Assembly: GCA_002350615.1 (NCBI GenBank)
Contig: DEFD01000028.1
Coordinates: forward strand, 153,918 to 217,917
Origin: Bacteroidales bacterium UBA2861
GTDB lineage: Bacteria; Bacteroidota; Bacteroidia; Bacteroidales; UBA932
Reading direction: 5' to 3'
DNA length: 64,000 nt
The translations under genes and the position numbers were made by a program. The notes beneath the pieces were generated by a model that saw nothing but the letters and a program-made list of their open reading frames with translations, did no database searches and was not told the origin of the DNA. Shown in pieces: positions 50,161 through 59,302 of the stretch (within the stretch, counting starts at the first letter, position 1; every line of letters starts with the position of its first letter).

Positions 50161-51692
50161 TACTTGAGGAGGATAAATTTAATCTTGTCTCGGTTGAGCT
50201 CGGTATTGGCATCGCTCTCACGGTCTCCCATGCGCACTGCGAAACTGAGAGTTATGACCTTGTCGCTGTCGCGGGGAAGGCTGAGGTTGGGGATGATGTC
50301 GAAATCAATACGGCCGCCGTTCTGGCTGGCATCGATGGTGCCGGTGTTGGGGCTTATCGTGAAATATTCCACGTCGCCGACTTTACCGATTACCCATGTT
50401 CCTCCCTGCGGAGTACGAAGGTGGAAGTGACATTTGATTGTCTTTCCGGCATCCACGGTGGCGGTCTTGCCTTCTATGATGGCGGGACCGTCAACTTCCA
50501 GACGGCCGCCTTCGATGGACTTGTCAATGAAACTCTGACTGAATTCATGATAGTCCCAGTCGTCTGTGCGCACTGTAAGCTCGATGATACGGTCCGAGAA
50601 CATCAGGTTGAACTGATGCTTGCGTCCGCGCTCCCAGGCAGTGTAAGGGAATTTTACGTGCTTGTCGTAGTGGATGCCCTTGAGAGTGTATCCTATGGAG
50701 ATGAGGGAGTCCGTGACAGGATAGCGTCCAAGTGCATCAGGTTCGCTCTGGGGGCTCACCACATCTGCGCTCTGAGGCCAGACCAGCCTGTATTCGGCTG
50801 GATGGCTTGCATCTACCTTAATTCCGGTGAAGGCGTCGTATTTCTCGGTCACGGCCTCGTCATTGACGATCGTTTTATGCGCAAGCGTACCGTAAGTCTT
50901 GCCTTGCAGGAAGTTCCCCACCGAAGTGGGGTCGTTGTATGCCAACTGTGTGGTGGGACCAAAGGCGATGGATGCTCCCTGCCTGTTGTGGATTCCCCCA
51001 AAAGAAAGGGATTCCAATACGACGTCATCCTCATCCATGGTATTCTCTACGGTTATGCTGATGGCACTGAAAAGATGCTGGAACCGAAGCGGAATGCTGC
51101 TGTAGTCATGGCTGCTGCCGCTCTGCGTACGGTTGTAAACCTCGGAGAACACGAAATCCAGCTGAGGTGTCTCACTTGTCATCGTGGTGACGGGAATCAC
51201 CTGACGGGGATCTCCGAAAGAGAGGTCGATGTTCGGCAGCGTACCGAAAAGATCCGTGGTCATGAGATGGTTGTCGGAGTCTTCCACTGCATCTTCGGTA
51301 AGATAGCCGAAGAATCGGTGGGTTCCGCTGTTGGTCCACACATAGCTGTCTTCGCTCTGGTACTGCCAGATGGCGGCATCTGCGTTGCTGTCGTAATAAA
51401 GGATGTCGTCGATGTAGAAAGCACCTTCGGCCGGCCAGCTCACGCCGTCCACCTTTCCCTCGAATCCTGTGAGGAAGTCGTAGATTTTCAGACGGTTGCC
51501 GTCCGTGCGGAAATTATTGCTCTCCAACAACGCCCGGCTTACGGGATTCGCCCCGAAGCGGATGGGTATAGGCGCCAGGGTGTCCGGCTCCTTGGGAGTA
51601 TCGCCATGCTTTTCGCAGGAAATCGCTGCGGGAAGCAGGCATACGAGTGCTGCAAAGAGTAAGGATTGGGCGGTATGTCTTGTATTCTTCAT
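50160..51692 (-). CDS. Fimbrillin-family lipoprotein with extra C-terminal domain
   Basis: 510 residues; lipobox A-I-S-C. Residues ~30-360 follow the fimbrillin (Mfa-like) pattern: SIPLRFQHLFSAISITVEN in the middle, and ELTVRTDDWDYHEFSQSF, the usual V-x-x-W close. A further ~130-residue beta domain follows (WVIGKVGDVEYFTISPNTG). It is probably a minor shaft or accessory subunit exported to the surface as a lipoprotein. It lies between two other subunit genes with 2-nt and 1-nt junctions. Confidence 0.75.
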   Translation of the reverse strand: MKNTRHTAQSLLFAALVCLLPAAISCEKHGDTPKEPDTLAPIPIRFGANPVSRALLESNNFRTDGNRLKIYDFLTGFEGKVDGVSWPAEGAFYIDDILYYDSNADAAIWQYQSEDSYVWTNSGTHRFFGYLTEDAVEDSDNHLMTTDLFGTLPNIDLSFGDPRQVIPVTTMTSETPQLDFVFSEVYNRTQSGSSHDYSSIPLRFQHLFSAISITVENTMDEDDVVLESLSFGGIHNRQGASIAFGPTTQLAYNDPTSVGNFLQGKTYGTLAHKTIVNDEAVTEKYDAFTGIKVDASHPAEYRLVWPQSADVVSPQSEPDALGRYPVTDSLISIGYTLKGIHYDKHVKFPYTAWERGRKHQFNLMFSDRIIELTVRTDDWDYHEFSQSFIDKSIEGGRLEVDGPAIIEGKTATVDAGKTIKCHFHLRTPQGGTWVIGKVGDVEYFTISPNTGTIDASQNGGRIDFDIIPNLSLPRDSDKVITLSFAVRMGDRESDANTELNRDKIKFILLK

Positions 51693-51694
51693 CG

Positions 51695-52768
51695 CTATTC
51701 TACAGTTATGGATGAACCGGTAGCGTTCCTCCAGTCAACAAGTTCCGGCGTAACGGTTATGAGGTTTGCGCCCAGATTAAGTTTATATACGATACTTTTT
51801 CCGGCCTGCCAGGAAGGCACCTGTGTGGTCTTGACATCATACTCCTCCGGGGCCATCTCGATTGTCTTTCCGCCGGTGCGGATGCTGTAGCATATCCTGA
51901 GCTTCATGCTCGTGATGTCCTGCGGGATAAGCAGTAGCGGAGTCGGGGTGAGGAGAATCTCCTCCGCACCCACGGGGGTGGTTTCAGAAACTATGGAAAC
52001 GTCGATGTCGCTGTCACGGTTGCCCCAGACGGAAGCGCTTGCGTTGCCTGCTATGGAAAGAACGGCATGCGAATAAACGTCCAGAAGGGTTACTTCGGTG
52101 AGGGAAATGGTATTGCTTCCGCCAAATTCGTTCACGGCCTTGAACTGAATCTGGGTCAGCATATGGTGGAAAGTAAACGGAACGGTGCCGTTTAGAGTGT
52201 TGTCGTAGGTAAGTCCGTATTGTTCGTCGGCCAGCATGAGGTCGCTCTGGTTCGCTGCATCAGCAGGTACCGTGAAATCTATCTGCCCGAGGCCTTCTGA
52301 ACTCGATCCGAATGCATTTCCTTCGCCGTCAATATGGGAAAGGTTTGAATCTCCGTAAGGATAGTATGCCCAGAAATCCATTTCAGTCTGAGGCCAGTAG
52401 CGGAGCGGAGAGTAGCTATATGTCGCCACGCCTTCTTCCACACTGCAGTTTACTTCCTGATTTATGAAATAGCGGGGTGTCGAAGTGCCTTCAAACCAGG
52501 AATAGACGCCGAAAGAGCTTCCGTCGGGGAAAATAGCCGAGTTTGCAGGTACGAAACTGTCGTTGGCCCTGGATGCTGGAACTCCCGCGTTGGAAGACTC
52601 CAATTCGTTCCAGTCGTCCAGTTCTGCCTGAGGCGCGGAGGACTTGGCGGCATAGCTGCTGAAATGCATGGGTATCTGGATGGGGGATCCGGTAGAATAC
52701 TCGGTTTTCCCACATCCGTAAAGTACGGCTGCCAGCGCGATTACACCTATGATATTATTGCGAAGCAT
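51695..52768 (-). CDS. Fimbrillin-family lipoprotein (minor pilin)
   Basis: 357 residues; lipobox L-Y-G-C. Fimbrillin features: RYWPQTEMDFWAYYPYGDS, TVPFTFHHMLTQIQFKAV (the central F-x-H-x-L-T/S-x-I/V motif) and the closing VTPELVDWRNATGSSITVE. Compared with the next-upstream pilin the fold and motifs are the same but the sequence is diverged. It is separated from that gene by 107 nt with a stem-loop, so it may be made in smaller amounts. Confidence 0.82.
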   Translation of the reverse strand: MLRNNIIGVIALAAVLYGCGKTEYSTGSPIQIPMHFSSYAAKSSAPQAELDDWNELESSNAGVPASRANDSFVPANSAIFPDGSSFGVYSWFEGTSTPRYFINQEVNCSVEEGVATYSYSPLRYWPQTEMDFWAYYPYGDSNLSHIDGEGNAFGSSSEGLGQIDFTVPADAANQSDLMLADEQYGLTYDNTLNGTVPFTFHHMLTQIQFKAVNEFGGSNTISLTEVTLLDVYSHAVLSIAGNASASVWGNRDSDIDVSIVSETTPVGAEEILLTPTPLLLIPQDITSMKLRICYSIRTGGKTIEMAPEEYDVKTTQVPSWQAGKSIVYKLNLGANLITVTPELVDWRNATGSSITVE

Positions 52769-52838
52769 TGCAGTTTCGTTTTTTATTTTGTTTTCCGGTC
52801 TTTCCCGGCGCCATCCCGGATTCCCGGGTTTGGGACCC

Positions 52839-52861
52839 TGCAGGGAGTATCAGTCCCTGCA
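52839..52861 (-). promoter_or_regulatory. Stem-loop between two pilin genes (possible processing or attenuation site)
   Basis: TGCAGGGA (52839-52846) and TCCCTGCA (52854-52861) are perfect arms around a 7-nt loop, directly downstream of the major-pilin candidate. There is no T run, so it more likely stabilises the upstream mRNA or attenuates than fully terminates. Confidence 0.5.
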
Positions 52862-52875
52862 AGGCAAAAAGAATC

Positions 52876-53982
52876 TTACTGAACGTTGTAGTAACCGATC
52901 TGCTCAGGATCCCACTCTACGGCAGTTGCGGTGAAGAGGATAGGCTGAGGACCAACTGTGATGACGTAGGTCACGAAGTTGTTCTTGTTCCAGTCGATGT
53001 TGGCGAGGGTGTCGCCGCCGTCGGTGCTGTAGCAGTCGTCAAGATAGAGCTTCTTGGTACCATTGATAGTCTCCTGTCCGGTAATCTCGACAGTCCACTT
53101 AACCTCGATGTACTGGGCTTTGGCATCGTTGTTTGCGAGCATGGTCTGGGGAACCATCAGGAAGATGTCCTCATCTGCGACAGTCTCGCCGGCTTTGGAT
53201 TTTGCGACAGAGTCAAGTTTCTCGGCAGGGAATGCAATTGCATACTGAGCTTCGCCGGCCTGATCGCTCCAAGTAGTGCTGGTGGCACCGGCGGAATAGC
53301 TGGAAGTAAGGGTACCGGCATTGTTGATGTTGTAGAACTTTGCATCGGTGATCTTAACGGTGATGCCTGCATCTTTGGCAACAGCGGGAGTGGTCTTGAA
53401 CTTAACCTGAACCTTGGTCAGCTGATGACGGAAGGTGAGAGCAACGGTTCCCTTGGTGGGAGTGCAGTTCTCGTAGGTCTTGTCAGCAACTACGTCAGCG
53501 ACCATGAAGTCAACCTGGTCGGCTGCGGCAGCCTGAGCGGTGAAGCTGTAAGCACCGAGACCTGCAGCAGGAGCGGTGATGCCGGCACCTGCCTTAGGAT
53601 AGTAAGCTGCGAAGGACAGCCAGTCCGGATTCTCTCCGTTGGGCCAGTAACGAAGTCCTTGAGGATAAAGGTTCTTGTTTCCATCGGCATCGCCACCGTT
53701 CTGATAGGTAACGGTGTACCAGTCAGAGAAGAATTTGGCTCCGTTGCTTCCGGTGAAGGCGGTTCCGTTGGCAGTCTTCCAGGACCAAACAGCGAACTGA
53801 GCGCCGTTTACAAGAACGTTGGAGTTAACATAGTTCGCAGCGGCGGCCTTGTTCAGAGCCTTCGGAGCGTAGTTAGAGAACCCAATGACCTGAGGTTCGG
53901 CTTTGGGTGCGATGGTTTCGACCTTAGCGCATGCGCCAAGAACGAGGGCTGCGGTTGCAGCGAGAATCAAATACTTTTTCAT
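52876..53982 (-). CDS. Fimbrillin-family lipoprotein (probable major pilin)
   Basis: Start at 53982 (MKKYLILAATAALVLGAC); an ATG two codons earlier is less likely. 368 residues; lipobox L-G-A-C. Motifs: LRYWPNGENPDWLSFAAYYP, VALTFRHQLTKVQVKF and the closing TATAVEWDPEQIGYYN. Its Ala/Lys/Thr-rich, regular codon use suggests high expression, and the stem-loop after it could protect its mRNA, which fits a major shaft subunit. Fimbrillins are exported as lipoproteins and polymerise after proteolytic cleavage of the N-terminus. Confidence 0.85.
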   Translation of the reverse strand: MKKYLILAATAALVLGACAKVETIAPKAEPQVIGFSNYAPKALNKAAAANYVNSNVLVNGAQFAVWSWKTANGTAFTGSNGAKFFSDWYTVTYQNGGDADGNKNLYPQGLRYWPNGENPDWLSFAAYYPKAGAGITAPAAGLGAYSFTAQAAAADQVDFMVADVVADKTYENCTPTKGTVALTFRHQLTKVQVKFKTTPAVAKDAGITVKITDAKFYNINNAGTLTSSYSAGATSTTWSDQAGEAQYAIAFPAEKLDSVAKSKAGETVADEDIFLMVPQTMLANNDAKAQYIEVKWTVEITGQETINGTKKLYLDDCYSTDGGDTLANIDWNKNNFVTYVITVGPQPILFTATAVEWDPEQIGYYNVQ

Positions 53983-54037
53983 GATCATAAAAGTGTTTGT
54001 AGTTAATAATTTAGTTTGTATTGTTTTTAAAATTTCA

Positions 54038-55144
54038 TCAAATAACTATATCGGATTCTATTTCTTCTTCCCAATCGTGTACGGAGGCTATGAATCCGCC
54101 GCCTCCATGGGGCTTGACATCGGGCAGTGTTATCGCCGGGTTGTCCACGCTTCCTAACACCACCCTGTACAGGGCCCTGTAGCCGGGGTTGGGGTCAAGT
54201 TTCTGTATCTTGTCACCAACGTTGAATGTATAGTTGGCTATTGTCGCATTGTCAATCAGCAGCGCCGAAACGTTGAGGCTGGAGTCGCGGGACGCCGAAG
54301 GGATTTCGCCGTTAGGAAGTCCGAAAGTGGTGATGGTTCCGGTTATGTGACCGATACGCTTCGAGGCGTCGTCCGTCGTGCGCTCCCATTCATTTGTAAT
54401 CATCTGTATCGCCTCTTCTTTGCCGGTAGTACTTTGGGTGAGCTCGAAAGTCCTTGCCATACCGCTGTTGGATGCACGTACGGCCTGGAGTACATCGATA
54501 TTTGCAGCGTAGATGATAAACTGCAGCTGGGATACGATGTTGTAAGGATAGACAGGTATGCGTATGGTATAATAGTAAACGGCCTGTTCAAGATCCTTTA
54601 TCTCTTTGTCCAGCAAGCTTCCCTTGGACGCAAGCTTGCGGTGAAGGGTAGTGCTGTAGTACTGATAGTCGTCGATCATTGCCTGGGTGACCTCGAATTC
54701 TGCAGAGGTTCCGGCATAAATGATTTCAGGATTCTCCACCACTGCCTCGTCCTCAAGTCCGGAACGGAGCGCCCACTTGGAGGAAGACTGTTTCAGGATG
54801 CTCTCCGCTCCGTTGAAAGACCTCATATTCTTGAAATCAACCTTCCAGTATTCCTCAGGGCTCTGGCTTATCATGTACAGGCGGTACTGTCCCACCGGAA
54901 GTTCAACGGTGCAGGAATCCACGTTGGCAGTGGTGAAGCTGTTGTAGAACTGTCCGTTGCGGAAGAAGAAGAGCGTTATGCCCGTAGGCTTCTTTCCGTC
55001 GGGATATGCGTGAACGTTCACTTCCCAGAGGACCTTTACGATAGTTTTGATAGTAGGACCGTATGTGTACTCGAGCGGACGGCGCTCACACGCGGCCGCA
55101 AGAGCTATGAACAAGACTATTATTATCCACCTCAGCTTTTTCAT
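54038..55144 (-). CDS. DUF5119-like fimbrial lipoprotein (FimB/Mfa2-type anchor)
   Basis: 368 residues; lipobox A-A-A-C followed by ERRPLEY, a typical DUF5119 beginning. VLWEVNVHAYPDGKKPTGITLFFF and a PVGQYRLYMISQSPEEY segment give the family's first beta-sandwich; a GHITGTITTFGLPNGE stretch starts the second half. In related loci this protein is placed between the DUF3575 porin-like gene and the pilins and is thought to anchor or nucleate the fimbria. It overlaps the DUF3575 gene by 4 nt. Confidence 0.72.
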   Translation of the reverse strand: MKKLRWIIIVLFIALAAACERRPLEYTYGPTIKTIVKVLWEVNVHAYPDGKKPTGITLFFFRNGQFYNSFTTANVDSCTVELPVGQYRLYMISQSPEEYWKVDFKNMRSFNGAESILKQSSSKWALRSGLEDEAVVENPEIIYAGTSAEFEVTQAMIDDYQYYSTTLHRKLASKGSLLDKEIKDLEQAVYYYTIRIPVYPYNIVSQLQFIIYAANIDVLQAVRASNSGMARTFELTQSTTGKEEAIQMITNEWERTTDDASKRIGHITGTITTFGLPNGEIPSASRDSSLNVSALLIDNATIANYTFNVGDKIQKLDPNPGYRALYRVVLGSVDNPAITLPDVKPHGGGGFIASVHDWEEEIESDIVI

Positions 55145-58100
55145 TTCTCTTCCTCCTTCTTTACTTTGCGGGTGAATAAATATTTGAGTGTGACTCCGAG
55201 CTCGATGGGTCCGAAGTAAAACAGTTTGCCATGATTCTGATAAATCAGATGAACGTCGCTGGAATCGCCCTTGTAATAACGGAACTTGGTTGCAAACAGT
55301 CCGGCACCGATGGATGCGTCAAGTCTCCAGCGCTCGCTGAGCCTCCATGTGTAGCCATATTCGATACCTGCGCCCTGGAATTCGCCCTGCCAGCCCTTGT
55401 GTTTGGGTTCAAGGTCGTAGTAACCTGCGGTGAGGTCGAGTCCGAGGTGGTGTCCGCGGAGCACGTCCAGAAGGTCTTCCTTGTCATGCTTGCTGAAATA
55501 CCAGCGTCCGCCGATGTCCCACTTGAGCATCTGCCATGCGCGGTCGTTGCTGCGGTTGACCCACCAAGGGAAAGTGTAGTCGCTGAAGAAGCTGAACTTC
55601 TGTCCGATGGGAATTTCGTAACCAATGTTGGGAGTGATCAGCAGATCGTAGAGGAGGTTGGTCTTTACTGCGATAAAGGGCTTGCGGATGTATTCTGTAG
55701 AATCGGCCGTTGCACGGGCGAGGGTATCTACCAGGTAGTCGTTGTCCACGTGGAGGGTCTCGGTTGCGGTGCTGTCGGCAACTGCATTGTCGTCTTCCAC
55801 ATTGATGTCGTCTGCAAGTACGGGAGCCTCGGGAGCGCGCGCCAGGGTGTCCACCTTGGGTGCGCGGTTGTCAACCGAAAGTTTGTCTTTACCTGCGGCT
55901 GAGGCGACAGTGTCGTCATCTTCCACTTTGACATCCTCAGAAAGCACTGCATCTTCCGGTTCTGCAACGGGAACGATAGGAAGTACGGGAGCTGCTGCTG
56001 CGGAAGTGTCTGCAGGAGCCTTATAGGTGGAAACTGCGGACTGGGAAGACTGGGACTCAGAAGACTCAGTAGATTCCTTGGAATCGCTTGCGGCGGCTCC
56101 GGACTTGGAATCGTCTTTCGATGCGCCGGTATTGGAATCGCTTGCGGCGGCTCCGGACTTGGAATCGTCTTTCGATGCGCCGGTATTGGAATCGCTTGCG
56201 GTAGCGCCGGACTGGGAATCATCCTTCGATGCACTAGTCTTGGAATCGCTTGCGGCAGCGCCGGACTGAGAATCAGCGACCGGGGCGGCCTGGGACTCGC
56301 TGGAAGGCTGAGTTGTCGTGGCTGCGGCGACTGCAGAACTTGCAGCGGCTGCGGCGACGGGAACTGCGGACAGTGAATCAGCAGCGGATGTAGAGGCTAC
56401 GGGGGCGACAGCGGACTGCGAAGGGGAGGGTGTTGCAGCAGTTGCTGCCGTGGCATCCTGTGAATCGCTTGCTGCACCGGCTGCACCAGCACCGGCGGCG
56501 CCTGAAGTTGCGTCGGTCTGAGAAGATGCACCAGCTGCAGCTCCGGCAGCGCCTGAAGTTGCGTCGGTCTGAGAAGCAGCGCCTGCAGCACCGGCGGCTC
56601 CAGTAGCGTCGGACTGAGATGTAGCACCAGCGGCAGCTCCGGCAGCTCCGGTGGCGTCTGACTGAGATGTAGCGCCAGCGGCACCTGTAGCATCGGACTG
56701 CGAAGTTGCGGCGGCCGCGCCAGCAGCAGCTGCACCGGCACCAGCGGCACCTGCAGCACCTGAAGTGGCGTCAGACTGAGAAGTTGCGCCAGCGGCACCT
56801 GCACCAGCGGCTCCGGTAGCGTCGGACTGAGAAGTTGCAGCGGCAGCTCCAGCGGCTACTGTAGCATCGGATTGCGAAGTTGCGGCGGCCGCACCAGCAG
56901 CAGCGGCACCAGCGGCTCCGGCTCCAGCACCAGCGACACCGGCTCCGGCAGCGCCAGTTCCAGTTCCGTCTCCAGCACCAACACCAGCGCCGGCACCGGC
57001 ACCGGTGCCATCAGTGGCACCAGCAGCTCCGGCGGCACCTGCAGTTGCAGGGACGATGGTGACTGTCACGGAGCGGAGACCTTCGGAAAGTTCTCCTACG
57101 ATATGCTTACGGGATTCAGGGGCCAATTTGTTGATGGCCTGCTTCTTCTGCTCATTGCTGAGATTGGAGGAGAGAATATCCAGAACCTGCTGCCTGTCCG
57201 AGCGGTTGTAATTGCTTTCGATACTACCCTGCAGACCTTCCCATGCCTCACCTTCGGAACGGTAGGTAACCTTGGTTGAAGAAGGGATCAGATCGCCGAA
57301 CATGTCCATGGCCGCTTCGGCACGACGGTCGGAAAGCATCTTGTTTCCGTTGGCCGGACCTTCAGGTGAAGCGTGCGACACGATTATCACTTCTGCGGGA
57401 GCGGCTCCGCCAAGGGCCTCGCGAATCGCAGAGATTGCCTGCGCATTGTGAACGCTCTTGGTATTGATTACTGAGCTGTTCACAGCAAAGCGGATCTGGT
57501 ATGTTCCACCGACATTGCCGGACGCTCCACTGCCTGCAGGCTGATTTTCCGCAGAACTCACGCTGCTTGCGGGAAGACCTGCGAGAGGATCGGCCGCCGT
57601 GGCGGTTGTCTGATCCACAGAACTGCTCTTGGCAGGAAGCACATAGTCGCTGCCGGCCTCTCCCTGCTGCTTTGCATCCGGTTCTTTGTAAAGGGAGACA
57701 GATGCATTGTAGTGGAAGATGACAGTGGTAGCGGTACGCAGCCAGGGGAGATACTTATAGCTGATGTAGCTGTAAGGCTTGCCGCCGCGCAGGGCACGAA
57801 GTGCCTTGAACGTTGCAACAGGCTCATTACCCCAGTTCCTTACGATCTCGAGGACTTCCTCGCGGTAGGGAACATTGGGATCGGCCTCGATCTTCCTGGT
57901 AAGACCGTCGAAGTCCGGACCGCCTACGATTTCTTTGATGCTCTTGAAGTCAACGTCGCTGTACTTTTCGACAAGCAACTTGCGCATGGCCGCCGCACGG
58001 TTTGCGGAGAGCCACTGGTTGTACTGGAAGTTGCCTTCAGGAGAAGCGTATGCCACGATGCTCACGCTGTCGATGTTCATCCGGAAGATGTCGATGGTCT

Positions 58101-58275
58101 TGTCAAGTTTCTGGAGAGCTTCGGCGTTTCCGAAGTAGCCGAGATCGATGACAGTGCTGTTTACCCGGAAGAAAACCGTGACTTCCGTAGATTTGCTCGC
58201 ATGCTGGGCACGGCCGATGACCGAGGCCATCAGCAGCACTGTGCAGAGCGAAGCTATTCTACGGAAACCGAACAT
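55141..58275 (-). CDS. OmpA-like/DUF3575 outer-membrane protein with a very long Ala/Gly/Ser repeat linker
   Basis: 1044 residues: signal peptide ~1-23; two OmpA-like domains (~28-205 and ~245-405), each with VxFxVNSTVI and YASPEG/HASPEG plus LSxxRAxAM peptidoglycan-binding signatures; a low-complexity linker ~408-750 with six SQSDAT and two SQTDAT units embedded in Ala/Gly, then an 18-residue Asp/Ser/Lys repeat; acidic pseudo-repeats ~755-850 (DDINVEDD); and a C-terminal DUF3575 beta-barrel (~863-1044, FIAVKTNLLYDLL). DUF3575 proteins precede fimbrial genes in Bacteroidales. The linker of about 340 residues is far longer than needed to span the periplasm. Confidence 0.82.
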   Translation of the reverse strand: MFGFRRIASLCTVLLMASVIGRAQHASKSTEVTVFFRVNSTVIDLGYFGNAEALQKLDKTIDIFRMNIDSVSIVAYASPEGNFQYNQWLSANRAAAMRKLLVEKYSDVDFKSIKEIVGGPDFDGLTRKIEADPNVPYREEVLEIVRNWGNEPVATFKALRALRGGKPYSYISYKYLPWLRTATTVIFHYNASVSLYKEPDAKQQGEAGSDYVLPAKSSSVDQTTATAADPLAGLPASSVSSAENQPAGSGASGNVGGTYQIRFAVNSSVINTKSVHNAQAISAIREALGGAAPAEVIIVSHASPEGPANGNKMLSDRRAEAAMDMFGDLIPSSTKVTYRSEGEAWEGLQGSIESNYNRSDRQQVLDILSSNLSNEQKKQAINKLAPESRKHIVGELSEGLRSVTVTIVPATAGAAGAAGATDGTGAGAGAGVGAGDGTGTGAAGAGVAGAGAGAAGAAAAGAAAATSQSDATVAAGAAAATSQSDATGAAGAGAAGATSQSDATSGAAGAAGAGAAAAGAAAATSQSDATGAAGATSQSDATGAAGAAAGATSQSDATGAAGAAGAASQTDATSGAAGAAAGASSQTDATSGAAGAGAAGAASDSQDATAATAATPSPSQSAVAPVASTSAADSLSAVPVAAAAASSAVAAATTTQPSSESQAAPVADSQSGAAASDSKTSASKDDSQSGATASDSNTGASKDDSKSGAAASDSNTGASKDDSKSGAAASDSKESTESSESQSSQSAVSTYKAPADTSAAAAPVLPIVPVAEPEDAVLSEDVKVEDDDTVASAAGKDKLSVDNRAPKVDTLARAPEAPVLADDINVEDDNAVADSTATETLHVDNDYLVDTLARATADSTEYIRKPFIAVKTNLLYDLLITPNIGYEIPIGQKFSFFSDYTFPWWVNRSNDRAWQMLKWDIGGRWYFSKHDKEDLLDVLRGHHLGLDLTAGYYDLEPKHKGWQGEFQGAGIEYGYTWRLSERWRLDASIGAGLFATKFRYYKGDSSDVHLIYQNHGKLFYFGPIELGVTLKYLFTRKVKKEEEK
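56080..56275. repeat. 54-bp tandem repeat inside the DUF3575 gene
   Basis: Units start at 56080, 56134, 56188 and 56242 (last partial). The first two are nearly identical, the third and fourth slightly diverged. Each encodes 18 residues of the Ser/Asp/Lys/Ala type. Unit number can change without loss of frame. Confidence 0.8.
56500..57050. repeat. Degenerate Ala/Gly/SQSDAT coding repeat
   Basis: GC-rich imperfect short repeats encode Ala/Gly runs punctuated by SQSDAT or SQTDAT in the linker of the DUF3575 protein. Slippage and recombination are expected, as is trouble with short-read assembly. Confidence 0.7.
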
Positions 58276-58292
58276 GCGCTAAAACTGGTAAA

Positions 58293-58775
58293 CTACTTGA
58301 ATTTTACGTTGTTGAGTTCGAAACAAATCCCTGTGTTGGTAATGCCGAGCTGGGGGCTGAGTACGCAAAGCTTCACTTTTGCAAGAGTGGTTGCGTAAGA
58401 ATCGACGTTCTTAACTACCAGGTGGCATTTTACAGGGACGTTGGAAGGGAAGCTTCCGGCGCTGTACTGTTCCGTAAGAGCTTTCTTGCCAACAGCAACG
58501 ATAACGTCGGTGTGCTCGTAAATGTTACCTTCGTTGTCATAAACCACGGAACCGCTGGCTCCGTTCTGATACTGACCGCCGACGAGGTTGATCACTGCCT
58601 CGTTTTCGGAGAGATTGGTGACAAGGAAAGTAAGTTCAACATCACTCGCCACAGCCTTTGCGCCCCTGAACTCGAGTTTGAGGGCCTGACTGGGAGAAGT
58701 TACGGAAATCTGCTGGGCCTCCGCGGCAATCGTCATTGCCAGAAGAGCAGATACAGCCAAAATTAACTTTTTCAT
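58293..58775 (-). CDS. Secreted beta-sandwich protein of unknown function, first gene of the fimbrial operon
   Basis: 160 residues, signal peptide ~1-21 (cleavage after A-E-A-Q-type end), no lipobox. The remainder is beta-strand rich with LEFRGAKAVASDVELTFLVTNLSENEAVINLVG, similar in outline to small periplasmic Ig-like (DUF4352-like) domains. I cannot name a family. It precedes the DUF3575 gene by 17 nt and is the first gene after the long leader, so it may be a periplasmic helper of fimbrial assembly. Confidence 0.65.
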   Translation of the reverse strand: MKKLILAVSALLAMTIAAEAQQISVTSPSQALKLEFRGAKAVASDVELTFLVTNLSENEAVINLVGGQYQNGASGSVVYDNEGNIYEHTDVIVAVGKKALTEQYSAGSFPSNVPVKCHLVVKNVDSYATTLAKVKLCVLSPQLGITNTGICFELNNVKFK

Positions 58776-59001
58776 ATCAACGCGTTGTTTATTAAGTCCA
58801 AATTTTCAATTCTGTGGCCGGGTCTTCATCCATATAATCACGCGCGAGCGAGATAAAAGGCGAAATTCCCCCTAACCAAACTCAGAGTTTTTTTCTTTTT
58901 CAAATATTTTGTTTTTGCGCTAAGCGACTCTAACCAGCTGTCGCGCTATCAAAACTTACTAACAGGTTTTCAACCATCAGCTCCTCTTTTGGAGTCGGAT
59001 G

Positions 59002-59032
59002 CAAAGGTAAGGCAAAAAATTTTATTTTCCAA
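59002..59032 (-). promoter_or_regulatory. Promoter of the leftward fimbrial operon with long 5' leader
   Basis: On the minus strand TTGG (59032-59029) and TACCTTTG (59009-59002) are separated by 19 nt. The first start codon is at 58775, giving a leader of about 220 nt with no ORF. A small stem CTCC/GGAG (58981-58994) lies at the predicted transcript start. The rest of 58776-59002 is AT-rich without a recognisable riboswitch. Confidence 0.6.
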
Positions 59033-59149
59033 CAATTAATTTTACTTTTTCATAAAAATTTTGCGGATTCTTATAAAATTTTGAGTTTTTTCAAAAATAA
59101 ACGTACTTGGGGGCAATAATGGGGCTGGTAATGATTTCAATAATCCCGA

Positions 59150-59157
59150 GGGGGGGG
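59150..59157 (+). other. G8 homopolymer tract in the divergent fimbrial promoter region
   Basis: Eight G in a row upstream of the fimbrillin/regulator promoter; on the other strand it reads TTTACCCCCCCC, like the C9 tract after TTTA at 7095-7103. Nothing else is recognised in 59033-59241. Confidence 0.5.
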
Positions 59158-59241
59158 TAAATATCGAGTACTGTAAAAGGTCTTACTATTTTTTGCGAAA
59201 TTTACGTTTCAAAAATTATTTGAAAATAAATCTAAAAATAT

Positions 59242-59271
59242 TTTGCATTTAGAAATAATTACTTATATTTG
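59242..59271 (+). promoter_or_regulatory. Consensus promoter of the fimbrillin/AraC pair
   Basis: TTTG (59242-59245), 18 nt, then TATATTTG (59264-59271); the start codon at 59303 is 31 nt further on. One of the best -33/-7 pairs in the window. Confidence 0.75.
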
Positions 59272-59302
59272 CAGGCGGAAAGACAACATAGACAATCAAA
59301 TA

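Noticed and set aside
58776..59302. Invertible fimbrial promoter
   Set aside because: No long inverted repeats flank either promoter and no site-specific recombinase gene is nearby.
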